From Pseudohalioglobus sediminis (GTDB lineage: Bacteria; Pseudomonadota; Gammaproteobacteria; Pseudomonadales; Halieaceae), in assembly GCF_008370495.1 (NCBI RefSeq), contig NZ_VTUX01000004.1, forward strand, positions 62,001 to 126,000: a DNA stretch of 64,000 nt, given 5' to 3'. Positions 1-9,180 of this stretch are shown here, piece after piece. The notes under the pieces are model-generated. The model was not told where the DNA came from. It saw only the letters and a list, made by a program, of their open reading frames with translations, and made no database searches. The position numbers and the translations under genes are program-made. The number at the start of each line of letters is the position of its first letter. The stretch's first letter is position 1.

Positions 1-876
1 CCGGTAGTACTGCTGCTGGCCTGGTGGCTGGCAAGGGAACCGGTTGGTGAGCCAGCTGAAGCCGATTTGTCTGGGGAGGCCGATATCGAAGTCATGGCCG
101 GGAACACTCCCGGTGCTGTACAGGAGACCCTGGCAAACGCAGTGCCGAAGACTGTAACTGCGGACGACCCGGTCGCTGTGGAGGCCCCTGAATCCATCGA
201 TACCGCGCAGGAAACCGGCTCCGCAGCCGATGAGTTGGCCGATACCGGTTCCGGAGATGTGGCGACCACAGCCCCCGTAGCTGTTGTAAGCGCAGTCGAA
301 GACCCTGCAACCGCGGCGATCTTGCAACAGCCGGTTGATGCAACTGGCGTCGAGGTAGGTGAACCGGCCCTGGTGTTACCAGTGCAGCAAAACGAAATGC
401 CAGTGAACCCGGTGGAGGCCCAACTCAACGCAGCGGCCGAGGCACTGCGCAAGGACTTCCTGTCGACGCCCCGGGAGCAGAGTGCATGGCAATACTACAA
501 CGCAGTATTGAGCCTGGACCCGGGCAATGCAGAGGCACTTGACGGGATACAGCAGATTGCCAATCGCTATGTCGCCCTCACTCACCTGGCCATTGATCGT
601 GGCAGGTATTCGTCGGCGCAGACCTATATCGATCGTGGTTTGACAGTTGTACCCGGGCATCCGGGCTTATCCATGCTGCAGGGGGAGCTCGACACGGCGG
701 TGCAGCGCCGCGCACAGGCCGAGCGAGCCCGGGAGCTTCAGCAGGCGTCTGCCCCTGCGGCTCTGGTCGAGGAGCCTGTGCCGGCCGAAGAGTCCGCCGA
801 AGAGCCCGCTGGTGTGATCGGGTTTCTGCGCAAGGTGTTTTCGGGCGACAACGCAGGCAGCGAGGAAGAGCCTTGA
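1..876 (+). CDS. TPR-like membrane-associated protein, C-terminal part
   Basis: The reading frame is open from the first base, so the gene begins upstream of the window; the TTG at 67 is not a convincing start. The first visible residues are a hydrophobic stretch (VVLLLAWWLA) that looks like the end of a membrane segment. An acidic, Ala/Glu/Pro-rich linker of about 100 residues follows, then a helical region (nt 430-720) with TPR-like spacing (alternating YY, ALD, GRY, AQTYIDRGL, PGHPGL). The tail is acidic. This layout of membrane helix, low-complexity linker and TPRs is common in envelope-associated scaffold proteins, but no specific family can be named. The upstream half could carry a catalytic or DNA-binding domain. 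Confidence 0.7.
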   Translation, partial: PVVLLLAWWLAREPVGEPAEADLSGEADIEVMAGNTPGAVQETLANAVPKTVTADDPVAVEAPESIDTAQETGSAADELADTGSGDVATTAPVAVVSAVEDPATAAILQQPVDATGVEVGEPALVLPVQQNEMPVNPVEAQLNAAAEALRKDFLSTPREQSAWQYYNAVLSLDPGNAEALDGIQQIANRYVALTHLAIDRGRYSSAQTYIDRGLTVVPGHPGLSMLQGELDTAVQRRAQAERARELQQASAPAALVEEPVPAEESAEEPAGVIGFLRKVFSGDNAGSEEEP

Positions 877-1049
877 TCGAAAGGCTTTGAGCTGCGAGGC
901 CTGCGGGGGTGCTGTGCTGGCGAGCCACCGGATAATCACTATACTGCAGCTTGGCAGCGCCGCGGAATCCAACGCCGCGCGATGGTGCTGTTCCATGCCG
1001 GTGTGGCTGAATTTTTGCTGCATCGCTCAATAAGGAGACAACAAGCAGT

Positions 1050-1646
1050 ATGAGAAATCTATGCTATCGAATGGCCGGGATCACTGTCCTGGCGGCAGTC
1101 ACCGCCAGCGCGCCGGCATTGGCTGATACCACCAGTGCGACCTGCGAGTTCTATCACAAGGGTGACAAGAAAAGTGAGGCCAGTGGCCCTTGCCAGTTTT
1201 CCCAGCGCCAGGGCTATGTCGATATCAGGCTGCGCAACGGCAGCCAATACAATCTCTCTCCGCACGGGGAGGCAAACCATTTCCGCGACCAGAAAGGCCA
1301 CAAGGTCAAGCGCCGCAACGATGGCGACACCCAGGTGTATAAATGGGAAGAACGGGCGATTCACGTGCATTTCCACGGCGGTTCACATTCGGGACATGAT
1401 TACCACTCGGGCCATCACAGCAACGGCAATACCCCGCAGGACCTGAAGGACCTGGTAGGTGCCAGGGGTGGCATGGCAGAAGACCAGCTTCGCAATCGCG
1501 GCTATGTGCTGGCGAACAGTTCGAAGTCCGGCAAGGACGTTTACAGCAACTGGCGCCACAGGCATGGCGGCCAGTGCGTGAGCATTCATACCGTTGACGG
1601 ACACTACCGTTCCATTGTGTATGCACCGCAGTTTGACTGCGAGTAA
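1050..1646 (+). CDS. Secreted histidine-rich protein of unknown function
   Basis: 198 residues with a clear Sec signal peptide (MRNLCYRMAG, hydrophobic core, APALA cleavage site near residue 25). The mature part has a Cys pair near the start (C32, C48) and two Cys near the C terminus, compatible with periplasmic disulfides. Residues 105-123 contain eight histidines in 19 positions, which could bind a metal. The C-terminal third (QDLKDLVGARGG to the end) looks like a separate small domain. An AAGGAG lies 12 nt before the ATG, rather far; an internal ATG at codon 8 would leave a shorter signal peptide. I do not recognise the family. Confidence 0.75.
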   Translation: MRNLCYRMAGITVLAAVTASAPALADTTSATCEFYHKGDKKSEASGPCQFSQRQGYVDIRLRNGSQYNLSPHGEANHFRDQKGHKVKRRNDGDTQVYKWEERAIHVHFHGGSHSGHDYHSGHHSNGNTPQDLKDLVGARGGMAEDQLRNRGYVLANSSKSGKDVYSNWRHRHGGQCVSIHTVDGHYRSIVYAPQFDCE

Positions 1647-1695
1647 GTCCGGTTGATGAGACCGGGGCCCGGTGCCGAATCACCGGGCCATGCCA

Positions 1696-2805
1696 TCAGC
1701 CGTAGAGCCTGTCATGGTGACGCGCGAGTTCGGTGAGCACCGCGTCACGATCCTGCGATGACACGTTGATATGCCCGCGCTTGCGCCTGGGCGCGGGGCT
1801 TTTGTTGTAGTCGTGCAGGTGTGCGTCAGCGGATAACGCGGTCAGCAGTTCAGGGTGATCGTAATCCCCCAACAGGTTGATCATACCGTAGTGCTGATTG
1901 CCGCTGGTTGCGCCAAGGGGCAGGCCCAGGATAGCGCGCAGGTGGTTCTCAAACTGGCTGGTCACATCGCCATTCATGGTCCAGTGCCCGCTGTTGTGCA
2001 CCCGGGGCGCCAGCTCATTTACCAGCAGGCTGTCAGCGGTGACGAAACATTCCATCGCCATCACGCCCACATAGTTCATGGTTTCCAGCAGCGTGCGAAT
2101 ATTTTGCGCGCCCGTCTGCGCGATACGCTCTTCGAGCCCGTCAGCTGGCGCCACCGAGGTAATCAGAATGCCCTCGTGGTGACGGTTTTCTGTGGGCGGA
2201 TAGACCTTCACATCGCCGTTGGGCGAGCGCGCGGCGATAAGGGAAATTTCACGTTCGAAGGCAATTCGCGACTCGACCAGCCAGGCCCCGGGGGGATTCT
2301 GTTCGGTGAACGCCTGCAGTTGTTGTTCGTCCAAGATATGCCACTGCTGCTTGCCATCGTAGCCCTCGGTGGGGTTCTTCACCACCACGGGCAGGCCCAA
2401 TTGGGTTGCGGCAGCGGGCACATCCTGTGCAGATTGAGCAATGCGGTAGGGTGCGGAGGCGATGCCGGCACTATCGAGCAGCCTTTTTTCACCGAAGCGG
2501 TCACCGCAGGCGGCCACGGCGTCCGGATTGGGATATACCGCGCAGAATTCGGTGAGCCCGCGCAGTAGCTCCAGGTCGACGCGCTCGCGTTCGACGGTGA
2601 CCACATCGGGCTCGCCCAGCGCGTGGAACACCTCCCCGGGTGTCTGCCCTGCGCAGTGCGATACCACCGGGCCCAGGCCTTCGACACAGGCTGTGCCTTC
2701 ACCGGCGCTGGCCAGGAAAGCAAAGTCCACCCGCATGGCCCAGCCGGACAATGCCATCATGCGGGCCAGTTGTCCGCAGCCGATAATGCCGACTCGCATC
2801 AGCAA
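1696..2805 (-). CDS. purK: N5-carboxyaminoimidazole ribonucleotide synthase
   Basis: 369 residues, the usual PurK length. It is an ATP-grasp enzyme that converts AIR, bicarbonate and ATP to N5-CAIR in de novo purine synthesis. Visible features are the N-terminal nucleotide-binding segment ([16 protein letters not shown]), the ATP-grasp lid region ([18 protein letters not shown]) and the metal-binding segment with [14 protein letters not shown]. It starts within the end of purE (7-nt overlap), so the two are translationally coupled in the common purE-purK order. Confidence 0.96.
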   Translation of the reverse strand: MLMRVGIIGCGQLARMMALSGWAMRVDFAFLASAGEGTACVEGLGPVVSHCAGQTPGEVFHALGEPDVVTVERERVDLELLRGLTEFCAVYPNPDAVAACGDRFGEKRLLDSAGIASAPYRIAQSAQDVPAAATQLGLPVVVKNPTEGYDGKQQWHILDEQQLQAFTEQNPPGAWLVESRIAFEREISLIAARSPNGDVKVYPPTENRHHEGILITSVAPADGLEERIAQTGAQNIRTLLETMNYVGVMAMECFVTADSLLVNELAPRVHNSGHWTMNGDVTSQFENHLRAILGLPLGATSGNQHYGMINLLGDYDHPELLTALSADAHLHDYNKSPAPRRKRGHINVSSQDRDAVLTELARHHDRLYG

Positions 2806-3299
2806 ACCTCCCGCGGTACACCATCGGTGACGGACTCGCGCCAGTGCGCCAGTCGCTGTCTCAGTTCCGGGTCGCCCAGGGCGAGGATCTGCGCGGCCAG
2901 CAGGCCGGCGTTGTAGGCGCCGCTGCTGCCGATGGCCTGGGTTGCCACAGCCACACCGGCGGGCATCTGGGCAATGGAGAGCAGGCTGTCCATGCCATTA
3001 AGCGCCTTGCTTTGCACCGGCACGGCGACAACCGGCAGCAAGGTCATGGCCGCTGCCATCCCAGGCAGGTGAGCGGCGCCACCAGCCCCGGCGATAATAA
3101 CCTGCAGGCCGCGTTCACTTGCGGAACTGGCATATTCGTAAAGTCGCGAGGGGGTTCGATGCGCTGACACGACCTGAGTCTCGTAATCAATGCCGAGTTC
3201 CACCAGCAGTTCGGTGGCCCGCTCCATGGTCGGCCAGTCGGACTGGGAACCCATGATAATGCCCACGAGGGCTTTGCTTGCGGTGTCGGTGTTGCTCAC
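2799..3299 (-). CDS. purE: N5-carboxyaminoimidazole ribonucleotide mutase
   Basis: 166 residues. It rearranges N5-CAIR to CAIR, the step after PurK. Class I PurE motifs are present: GSQSDWPTM near residue 17, SAHRTP with the catalytic histidine H47, and the Gly/Ala-rich loop [11 protein letters not shown]. It is first in the purEK pair and overlaps purK by 7 nt. The upstream gap holds its promoter, but I see no clear PurR operator. Confidence 0.96.
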   Translation of the reverse strand: MSNTDTASKALVGIIMGSQSDWPTMERATELLVELGIDYETQVVSAHRTPSRLYEYASSASERGLQVIIAGAGGAAHLPGMAAAMTLLPVVAVPVQSKALNGMDSLLSIAQMPAGVAVATQAIGSSGAYNAGLLAAQILALGDPELRQRLAHWRESVTDGVPREVC

Positions 3300-3604
3300 G
3301 TCAATGTCTCCTGTCAGGGGGCGAGCCCACGGTTATCGGCCAGATTACCCAGCGTGTCCTGGCGTTCGACGTAATGCGCACAAGACTGAACTGTCGGGTT
3401 TCGGGGTAAGTGATGGCTAACAGCGTACCGGGCCAAATCGCGATTCTACCTGATTGCGATGCGGATGATAATCCGCTTTCCGCGCCGGTCCGGGGATCAG
3501 TTGTGCGGCTTTTAACGTGGTAATATTCCGGCCCCTATCATCCGTCAGCAGTGCCTGCGCGTACCTGTATCCAATCTCATGCTGACAAACACGGTGACCC
3601 CGAA
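3300..3604 (+). other. Intergenic region between divergent purE and outer-membrane protein gene
   Basis: About 305 bp without a supported gene. It must carry the purEK promoter leftward and the promoter of the barrel protein rightward. A small perfect hairpin (GCGGAT at 3461-3466, loop GATA, ATCCGC at 3471-3476) is followed by TTTC; it is too weak to call a terminator. TAATAT at 3521-3526 could be a -10 box for the rightward gene, but no matching -35 is seen. Confidence 0.4.
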
Positions 3605-4363
3605 ATGCGCATTCGCATGGCTTCGCTAGTTCCAATTCTTACCATCCTGTCGCTGGGCATGGCCCAGGCCGGTGCCGAAGAGCTCGACTTTGATATCGAA
3701 CTCGAAATCGGTTCCACCTGGCAGGAAAAAAACAAAGTCCAGATCCCCAATGACCGGGACGGAGATCGCTTTCTGCTGACTGACATTGCCGGCTCAGGCC
3801 CCTGGGCCAGTGCGCGAATCAATGCCAACTGGAATATTGCCGGCCCCCACGGCGTGCGCCTGGTACTGGCACCGTTTTCCTATGAGGAGCGGGGTAGTCT
3901 CGACAGCGATGTGCGCTTCGACGGCAAGACCTTCGAGGGTGGCGAAAACCTCAAGGCGAGCTACCGTTTCAACTCCTGGCGACTGGGTTACCGCTACCAG
4001 TACTACGATACCAATGGCTGGAAACTCTGGGTGGGGGCGACGGCAAAGGTGCGCGACGCGGAGATAGAGCTGCGCCAGAATGGCGTCCGTGCCAGCGACG
4101 ACAATATTGGTGTGGTGCCCTTGCTGTACCTCGCCGGCGAGTACCGCTTCGCCGAGCGCTGGCTGTTCCAGTTTGACTTCGACGGCCTGGCGGGCGGACC
4201 GGGACGCGCTATTGATCTCGCGCTCAAGCTCGGCTACGAGGTCAATGACCGCTGGCAAATCAGCGCCGGCTACCGCGGGCTGGAAGGCGGCGCCGACACT
4301 GATGACGTCTACAATTTTGCCTGGTTCAATACCGCCCTGGTGTCAGCCCGCTACCGTTTCTGA
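3605..4363 (+). CDS. Outer-membrane beta-barrel protein
   Basis: 252 residues from the ATG at 3605. The frame is open from 3551, but the ATG gives a clean signal peptide (MRIRMASLVPILTILSLG, cleavage after AQAGA). The mature part alternates polar and hydrophobic residues with many Tyr/Trp/Arg pairs, for example SWRLGYRYQYYDT and GEYRFAERWLFQFDF. It ends in SARYRF, with the terminal aromatic residue expected for BAM-dependent barrels. About eight to ten strands are plausible. The substrate or role cannot be told; it stands alone between purEK and a convergent META-domain gene. Confidence 0.75.
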   Translation: MRIRMASLVPILTILSLGMAQAGAEELDFDIELEIGSTWQEKNKVQIPNDRDGDRFLLTDIAGSGPWASARINANWNIAGPHGVRLVLAPFSYEERGSLDSDVRFDGKTFEGGENLKASYRFNSWRLGYRYQYYDTNGWKLWVGATAKVRDAEIELRQNGVRASDDNIGVVPLLYLAGEYRFAERWLFQFDFDGLAGGPGRAIDLALKLGYEVNDRWQISAGYRGLEGGADTDDVYNFAWFNTALVSARYRF

Positions 4364-4384
4364 GGCTGCGGGTTTGAGCCCGCA

Positions 4385-5377
4385 CTACTGCGCCTGCGCC
4401 TGCCATGGCGGTGAACTGAAGGCGTTGCGCTCATCCTCACCGCCGGGTGGCATAACGTCGTGCCGATTTTCATCTGCGAAGTAGCTCCAGAATGGTGCTA
4501 CCAGGCCTTCGTCCAGTAATTGCAAAGCACCTTTGTTCTCCTGCTCGCGCAATAGCGCGACATAGGCGTCAACAGGCTCCGGGCCAAACTGCTGGTAAAT
4601 CAGTCGACCACCGTATTTTGCGTGTAGTGCCGCGTTTATTTTCCAGTTGCGAATCAGGGCGTTGGCCATACCGTAGCGCATGGCGGCAAGCTCGCCGCGC
4701 TCGCGGGGGCTCAGCTCGCTGCCGTCGGTGTAGTCATCACCCAGCGCCGCGCGCTGTTCCCGCTCCATGATTTCCAGCAGCGCTTCGACCTCAGCGTCGC
4801 TGGCATCTATGCCCTGTTCGCGGGCAAATATATTCATTGCCTGCGCAAGTACGGTCGCGCGCACCGTATCTACGTTGTCACTGGCGATACTCAAGCCTGC
4901 GATACGTGCGCTAACGCCTTCCCCCGTGAGCGGCCTGAATTCCAATATGGAGGCATCCGCCGCGGTGGCCAGGTAAAGGTGGCCATCGCGGGTGACATAG
5001 CTGCGCACCCAGGACAGCTGTTGCAGGAAGCGCTCGCTCACCGAAGGCGGTGGGCACTTTGCGCGCGTGCCCGCGATCTCGGTGAAGCGCAGGCGCGGTG
5101 GCAGCAGGGGCTGCAGTGATGTCGTGGCCCGGTTGCACCCGGCCTCCACGGCCACGCTGCCATCGTCGTTGAACACCATTTTGTAGCGGCCCTTGTCATT
5201 GGCCGCGGGGGCGAACCGGCTGTCGTCCATCGACTGCACAGCCACCAGCTCCCAACCGGTGGCGGCCAGGTCCAGTGCCGGCTCGGCCGCGTGCGCCAGC
5301 AGTGGCGATATCGCCAGCGCGAGCAGTGAGGCAAGTCGAGAGAGGTGCTGCGTCAAGTGAAAACAGGGTGTTTGCAT
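4385..5377 (-). CDS. Exported META-domain (HslJ-like) protein
   Basis: 330 residues from the ATG at 5377; an in-frame TTG at 5398 would add seven residues but lacks a ribosome-binding site. Signal peptide with hydrophobic core and AHA cleavage site near residue 28. Residues about 30-135 match the META/HslJ domain: GWELVAVQ, then YKMVFNDDGSV, the AGCNRATTS core with its conserved Cys-Asn, and a second Cys in RAKCPPP. The C-terminal half is helical and charged (AEVEALLEIMEREQRAALGD), resembling peptidyl-prolyl isomerase chaperone N-domains, but I cannot assign it. Likely periplasmic; function unknown. Confidence 0.7.
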   Translation of the reverse strand: MQTPCFHLTQHLSRLASLLALAISPLLAHAAEPALDLAATGWELVAVQSMDDSRFAPAANDKGRYKMVFNDDGSVAVEAGCNRATTSLQPLLPPRLRFTEIAGTRAKCPPPSVSERFLQQLSWVRSYVTRDGHLYLATAADASILEFRPLTGEGVSARIAGLSIASDNVDTVRATVLAQAMNIFAREQGIDASDAEVEALLEIMEREQRAALGDDYTDGSELSPRERGELAAMRYGMANALIRNWKINAALHAKYGGRLIYQQFGPEPVDAYVALLREQENKGALQLLDEGLVAPFWSYFADENRHDVMPPGGEDERNAFSSPPWQAQAQ

Positions 5378-5585
5378 GGTGGCGCCTGTTGAAAACAAGA
5401 GTATTACGCGATGTCCGCATGCTAACCGATTTTCCCCGGGCCGGCATCAGCATCAGGGCCGCACATTGCAAGCAAGCCGACAGTTATTGCGGCGATGGCC
5501 TGCTATTGTTGTTGAGCGCTTCGACAAAGCATTGTGGCGTCTACTACTATTAAGGCAATAATCATAACTAACAGGATTCTGTGCG

Positions 5586-6959
5586 ATGGAATATGCCGGT
5601 CTAATTGGTGCGGTGGCACTGCTCATCTGGCTGGCTTTGCGCGGCATCGACATCATTTTCGCGGCCCTGCTGTGCTCCCTGCTGGTCATTGTCACCAATG
5701 GCTTGCCACTGGCAGAGGGGCTGACCGACTATTTTTCCTTTGGTCCCCTCGGGGCATTCACTTTTGCCGGCAAGTTTTTCCTGCTGTTCGCCGCCGGTGC
5801 CATGTTCGGGCGGGTGATGGGCGAGAGCCACGCCGCCGCCAGCATCGCCCTGGGGCTGGTGCGCAAACTGGGCGCCCATCGCGCGCTGTGGATTACCACG
5901 CTGGCCTGCGGCCTGCTGACTTATGGCGGCGTGGTCGTGTTCGTGGTGATTTTCGCCATGTATCCGCTGGGACTGAAACTGCTGCAGGAAGCCAATATTC
6001 CCAAGCGCCTGTTCTGCGCTGCGCTGGCCCTGGGTTCGGGTACGTTCACGCTGACAGCGCTTCCCGGTACGCCGTCCATACACAACGTCATCGCATCGGT
6101 GGCCCTGGGTACCGATCTGTTTGCCGGGTTCTGGATAGGCATTGGCGGCGGCCTGCTGATGTTCTTTGGTGGTATCTGGTACCTGGAGCGCCAGCGTGTG
6201 CTGGCGGCGGAACGCGGGGAAGGTTTTGTGCCGGGCCCGCGCGACCAGATCGTGGACGTGGACGAGGCCGACTACCCGCACTGGATCATTGCCTGCCTGC
6301 CGCTGGCCGTGGTGCTGCTGACCATCATCCTGCCGCGCGTATTGCTACAGTGGGTGTCGCCCGAACAACTGGCAAATGGTACACCGCCCATGCAACTGCT
6401 GGCCTTCGCCACCTCACAACCGGTGGTGTGGCCTAGCGTTGCCCTGCTCAGCGGCACTTTCCTGTCCACATTGCTGTTCCCTGCTATCCGTCACAACGCC
6501 CTGCAGGTCGTGGGCTCGGGGGCGCAGGACTCGATCATGCCCCTGATCAATACCGCAGCCGTCATCGGCTTTGGTGGCGTGGTCACCCAGACAGCGGTGT
6601 TTGCGCAGTCCACGCAGTGGGTCCTGGAGTCGTCACTGCCGCCGCTGGTATCCATGTTTTTCTCCGTGAGCCTGGTGTCGGCGATTACCGGATCGGCCTC
6701 GGGTGGCCTGCAGATATTCATGCAGACCATGGCGCCGGCCTATCTTGAGCTGGGTATTGAACCGCAGGTGCTGCATCGCATTGCTACCATGGCCAGCGGC
6801 GGTTTCGACTCACTGCCACACTGCGGGGCGATTGTGGCAATGCTGACGATTACCCAGTTGACACACAAGCAGGCGTACCGTGATGTGGGCATGATCACCG
6901 TGGTGATCCCTGTCGTCTCCACGCTGTTGTTAATGGCTGCGGTATCATTGTTATCGTGA
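5586..6959 (+). CDS. GntP-family carboxylate permease
   Basis: 457 residues, highly hydrophobic with about 12 membrane segments, matching the length of GntP/gluconate-type H+ symporters. Family-like features are the Gly-rich ALGSGTFTLTALPGTPSIHN loop in the middle and the second-half repeat with SAITGSASGGLQIFMQ followed by GGFDSLPHCGA. GntP relatives import gluconate and other hydroxy or carboxylic acids. It is first in the plus-strand operon ending with larC, 54 bp before the LarA homologue, so it probably brings in the racemase substrate. The specific substrate is not readable from the sequence. Confidence 0.85.
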   Translation: MEYAGLIGAVALLIWLALRGIDIIFAALLCSLLVIVTNGLPLAEGLTDYFSFGPLGAFTFAGKFFLLFAAGAMFGRVMGESHAAASIALGLVRKLGAHRALWITTLACGLLTYGGVVVFVVIFAMYPLGLKLLQEANIPKRLFCAALALGSGTFTLTALPGTPSIHNVIASVALGTDLFAGFWIGIGGGLLMFFGGIWYLERQRVLAAERGEGFVPGPRDQIVDVDEADYPHWIIACLPLAVVLLTIILPRVLLQWVSPEQLANGTPPMQLLAFATSQPVVWPSVALLSGTFLSTLLFPAIRHNALQVVGSGAQDSIMPLINTAAVIGFGGVVTQTAVFAQSTQWVLESSLPPLVSMFFSVSLVSAITGSASGGLQIFMQTMAPAYLELGIEPQVLHRIATMASGGFDSLPHCGAIVAMLTITQLTHKQAYRDVGMITVVIPVVSTLLLMAAVSLLS

Positions 6960-7013
6960 GCTGCGGCACGGCTTTTACAGCTTGTATATTCTTCCATAAA
7001 CCAGGGGGTGACC

Positions 7014-8336
7014 ATGATCCCGGAAAAGATTGAAGTCAACGTTGCCGGAGGGCTGGACGTGGCACTGCCACGTATGGTGCGCGTGCGCCAGAAGTTTGCC
7101 TGCCAGGAAATAGACAGTGTTAGCGCCGCAGTGGCGGAACAGTTTGCCGATCCCGCCATCACCGACCAGATTAAACCGGGTATGCGCATCGCCGTGGGCT
7201 GTGGCTCACGCGGCATTGCCAATGTTGCCGAGTGCGCGCGCGCGGTTGTAGACAAGCTCAAGGAATTGGGTGCGGAACCGTTTATTTTTCCCGCCATGGG
7301 CAGTCACGGCTCGGCGTCCGCCGAGGGCCAGGTGAAGGTGCTCGATAGTCTGGGTATCAACGAGCAGACCATGGGATGTGCGATTCACTCGAGTATGGAT
7401 GTAGTGGAGTTGGGGCAGCTCGATAACGGGATGCCGGTCTACTTTGACCGGCATGCCGCCGAAGCCGACGCGGTGATGCTGGTGTGCCGGGTCAAGGCGC
7501 ATACCAATTTCCGCGCACCGATTGAGTCCGGCATCGTGAAGATGCTGGTGATCGGCATGGGCAAGATACGCGGTGCCTCAGCCACGCACTGGTATGGATT
7601 CGAGTCGTTCGGGGAGCTGCTGCCGCAGGCGGCCGAATTTATCATGCAGAAGATCAACTTCCTGGCCGGGGTGGCCATGGTGGAAAACGCGGAGGACCGC
7701 ACTGCATTGGTAGAGGTGGTGCCCGGTACAAGGGTGATGCAGCGCGAACCCGAGCTGTTGCGTATGGCCCGGGATTGGATGCCGCGCCTGCAATTCGACG
7801 ATATCGACGTGCTGGTTGTCGACCGTATCGGTAAAAACATTACCGGCGCGGGCATGGACCCGAACATCACCGGGCGCAACGCGCGGGACACGGATTGGGA
7901 TGCGGGCATCCAGATCAGGAAGATCGCGGTGCTGGGCCTGACGCCGGAGACGGATGGCAATGCCACCGGTGTCGGAGCGGCAGATGTTATCACCATGCGT
8001 CTCTATCGGGATTTTGATCCCGCCAAGACCTACGCCAATGTGATTGCTGCCACCCTGCTCGACGGCGCCTGCATCCCGATGATTATGAATACGGACCAGG
8101 AAGCGGTGCAACTGGCGCTCAAGACCCTGCCGCGAACGCTGCCGGAAGAAGCGACCCTGGTGCATATCGCCAACACACTGGAAATATCGGAAATCGATGT
8201 GTCCGAGAACCTGTTGCCCTACGTGCGTGCCAACCCTGAAAAATTCGAGGTAGTGGGCGATGCGGCACCGCTGGCGTTTGATGCCGAGGGCAATCTCACC
8301 CCCATGCCCAGCCATGGCGCGCGTGGAGATGAATAA
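7014..8336 (+). CDS. LarA-family nickel-pincer-dependent racemase/epimerase
   Basis: 440 residues from the ATG at 7014, preceded by AGGGGG five bases upstream; a GTG at 7008 would overlap that site. It carries the lactate racemase N-terminal (DUF2088) domain: CGSRGIANVAE, FPAMGSHGSAS, and a central segment with CRVKAHTNF and ESGIVKML. The His and Lys of that segment are good candidates for the catalytic base and the cofactor-anchoring lysine. The GSRGI form separates it from classical LarA (HTRP type), so it belongs to the wider LarA-homologue superfamily acting on 2-hydroxyacids. The larE, larB and larC genes for its cofactor follow directly. Substrate unknown. Confidence 0.85.
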   Translation: MIPEKIEVNVAGGLDVALPRMVRVRQKFACQEIDSVSAAVAEQFADPAITDQIKPGMRIAVGCGSRGIANVAECARAVVDKLKELGAEPFIFPAMGSHGSASAEGQVKVLDSLGINEQTMGCAIHSSMDVVELGQLDNGMPVYFDRHAAEADAVMLVCRVKAHTNFRAPIESGIVKMLVIGMGKIRGASATHWYGFESFGELLPQAAEFIMQKINFLAGVAMVENAEDRTALVEVVPGTRVMQREPELLRMARDWMPRLQFDDIDVLVVDRIGKNITGAGMDPNITGRNARDTDWDAGIQIRKIAVLGLTPETDGNATGVGAADVITMRLYRDFDPAKTYANVIAATLLDGACIPMIMNTDQEAVQLALKTLPRTLPEEATLVHIANTLEISEIDVSENLLPYVRANPEKFEVVGDAAPLAFDAEGNLTPMPSHGARGDE

Positions 8337-9180
8337 GCCGGCCGCCAGCGGTACGCCCGTGATCACGTCTACCGCGGAACCCGCGCAGCGCCTCAGGCAG
8401 TTATTGGCGAAAATGCCGACTCGCGTGATCGCTTGCAGTGGCGGCATCGACAGCATGCTGCTGGCCACCCTTGCCGGCCGCCTGGAGCAGGGCCAGACCC
8501 TGGTGGTACACGCGCTTAGCCCGGCGGTGCCCGCGGAGGCCACCGCGCGGCTGCGACACTGGGCGGCCAGGGAGGGGTGGCGCCTGCGCACGTTGGAGTC
8601 AGGCGAATTTGACAGCGAGGACTACCTCAGTAATCCGGTCAACCGCTGCTACTACTGTAAGCACAATCTGTATGACAGCCTTACCCGTGTAGCCCGGGCG
8701 GCGGATACCGGGGCCAGTGTGTGCAGCGGCGCCAATACTGACGACCTCGGCGAGTACCGCCCCGGCCTGCAGGCTGCGGAGCTGTTCCATGTGCGACACC
8801 CCTACATTGAGGCCGGCGTCGACAAGGCCACGATTCGCGCACTGGCCCGGGAACTGGCATTGCCGTTCGCCGAAATCCCGGCCTCCCCCTGCCTCGCCAG
8901 CCGCCTGTACACCGGCACGCGAGTTACCGCAGAGCGCCTGCGCGCCGTTGAAGCGGCAGAGGCGCTGATTCGCAGCACCGCGGGTATCGAGGTGGTGCGC
9001 TGTCGCGTGCGCGAGCAGGCGATGATCGTCGAGGTCAGCGCCTGCGACCGGGACAAGATTACCGTAGACGTGCTGGACGCGCTGCAACAGCTCATGCGCC
9101 GGAACAATTTCCCGCTGCTGACAGTAGAGCTGGATGCGGAGCCTTATCGCCCGGGCCGGGCTTTCGTGGGTGCTGCTTGA
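8314..9180 (+). CDS. larE: LarE, sulfur transferase for nickel-pincer cofactor
   Basis: 288 residues from the ATG at 8314; an ATG at 8329 is equally possible, and neither has a good ribosome-binding site. PP-loop ATPase motif SGGIDS at residues 42-47 adenylates the cofactor precursor. RCYYCK gives C112 and C115, and PCLASR gives C193, the position of the sacrificial cysteine (C176) of Lactiplantibacillus LarE. The CxxC plus C193 arrangement is the pattern of LarE proteins that hold a [4Fe-4S] cluster, which would use sulfur without destroying the protein. The start overlaps the end of the LarA homologue; its stop shares one base with the larB start. Confidence 0.92.
   Translation: MARVEMNKPAASGTPVITSTAEPAQRLRQLLAKMPTRVIACSGGIDSMLLATLAGRLEQGQTLVVHALSPAVPAEATARLRHWAAREGWRLRTLESGEFDSEDYLSNPVNRCYYCKHNLYDSLTRVARAADTGASVCSGANTDDLGEYRPGLQAAELFHVRHPYIEAGVDKATIRALARELALPFAEIPASPCLASRLYTGTRVTAERLRAVEAAEALIRSTAGIEVVRCRVREQAMIVEVSACDRDKITVDVLDALQQLMRRNNFPLLTVELDAEPYRPGRAFVGAA

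Noticed and set aside
4385-5377. C-terminal half of the META protein as a SurA-type chaperone domain
   Set aside because: Only general helical resemblance; no family motif is visible.
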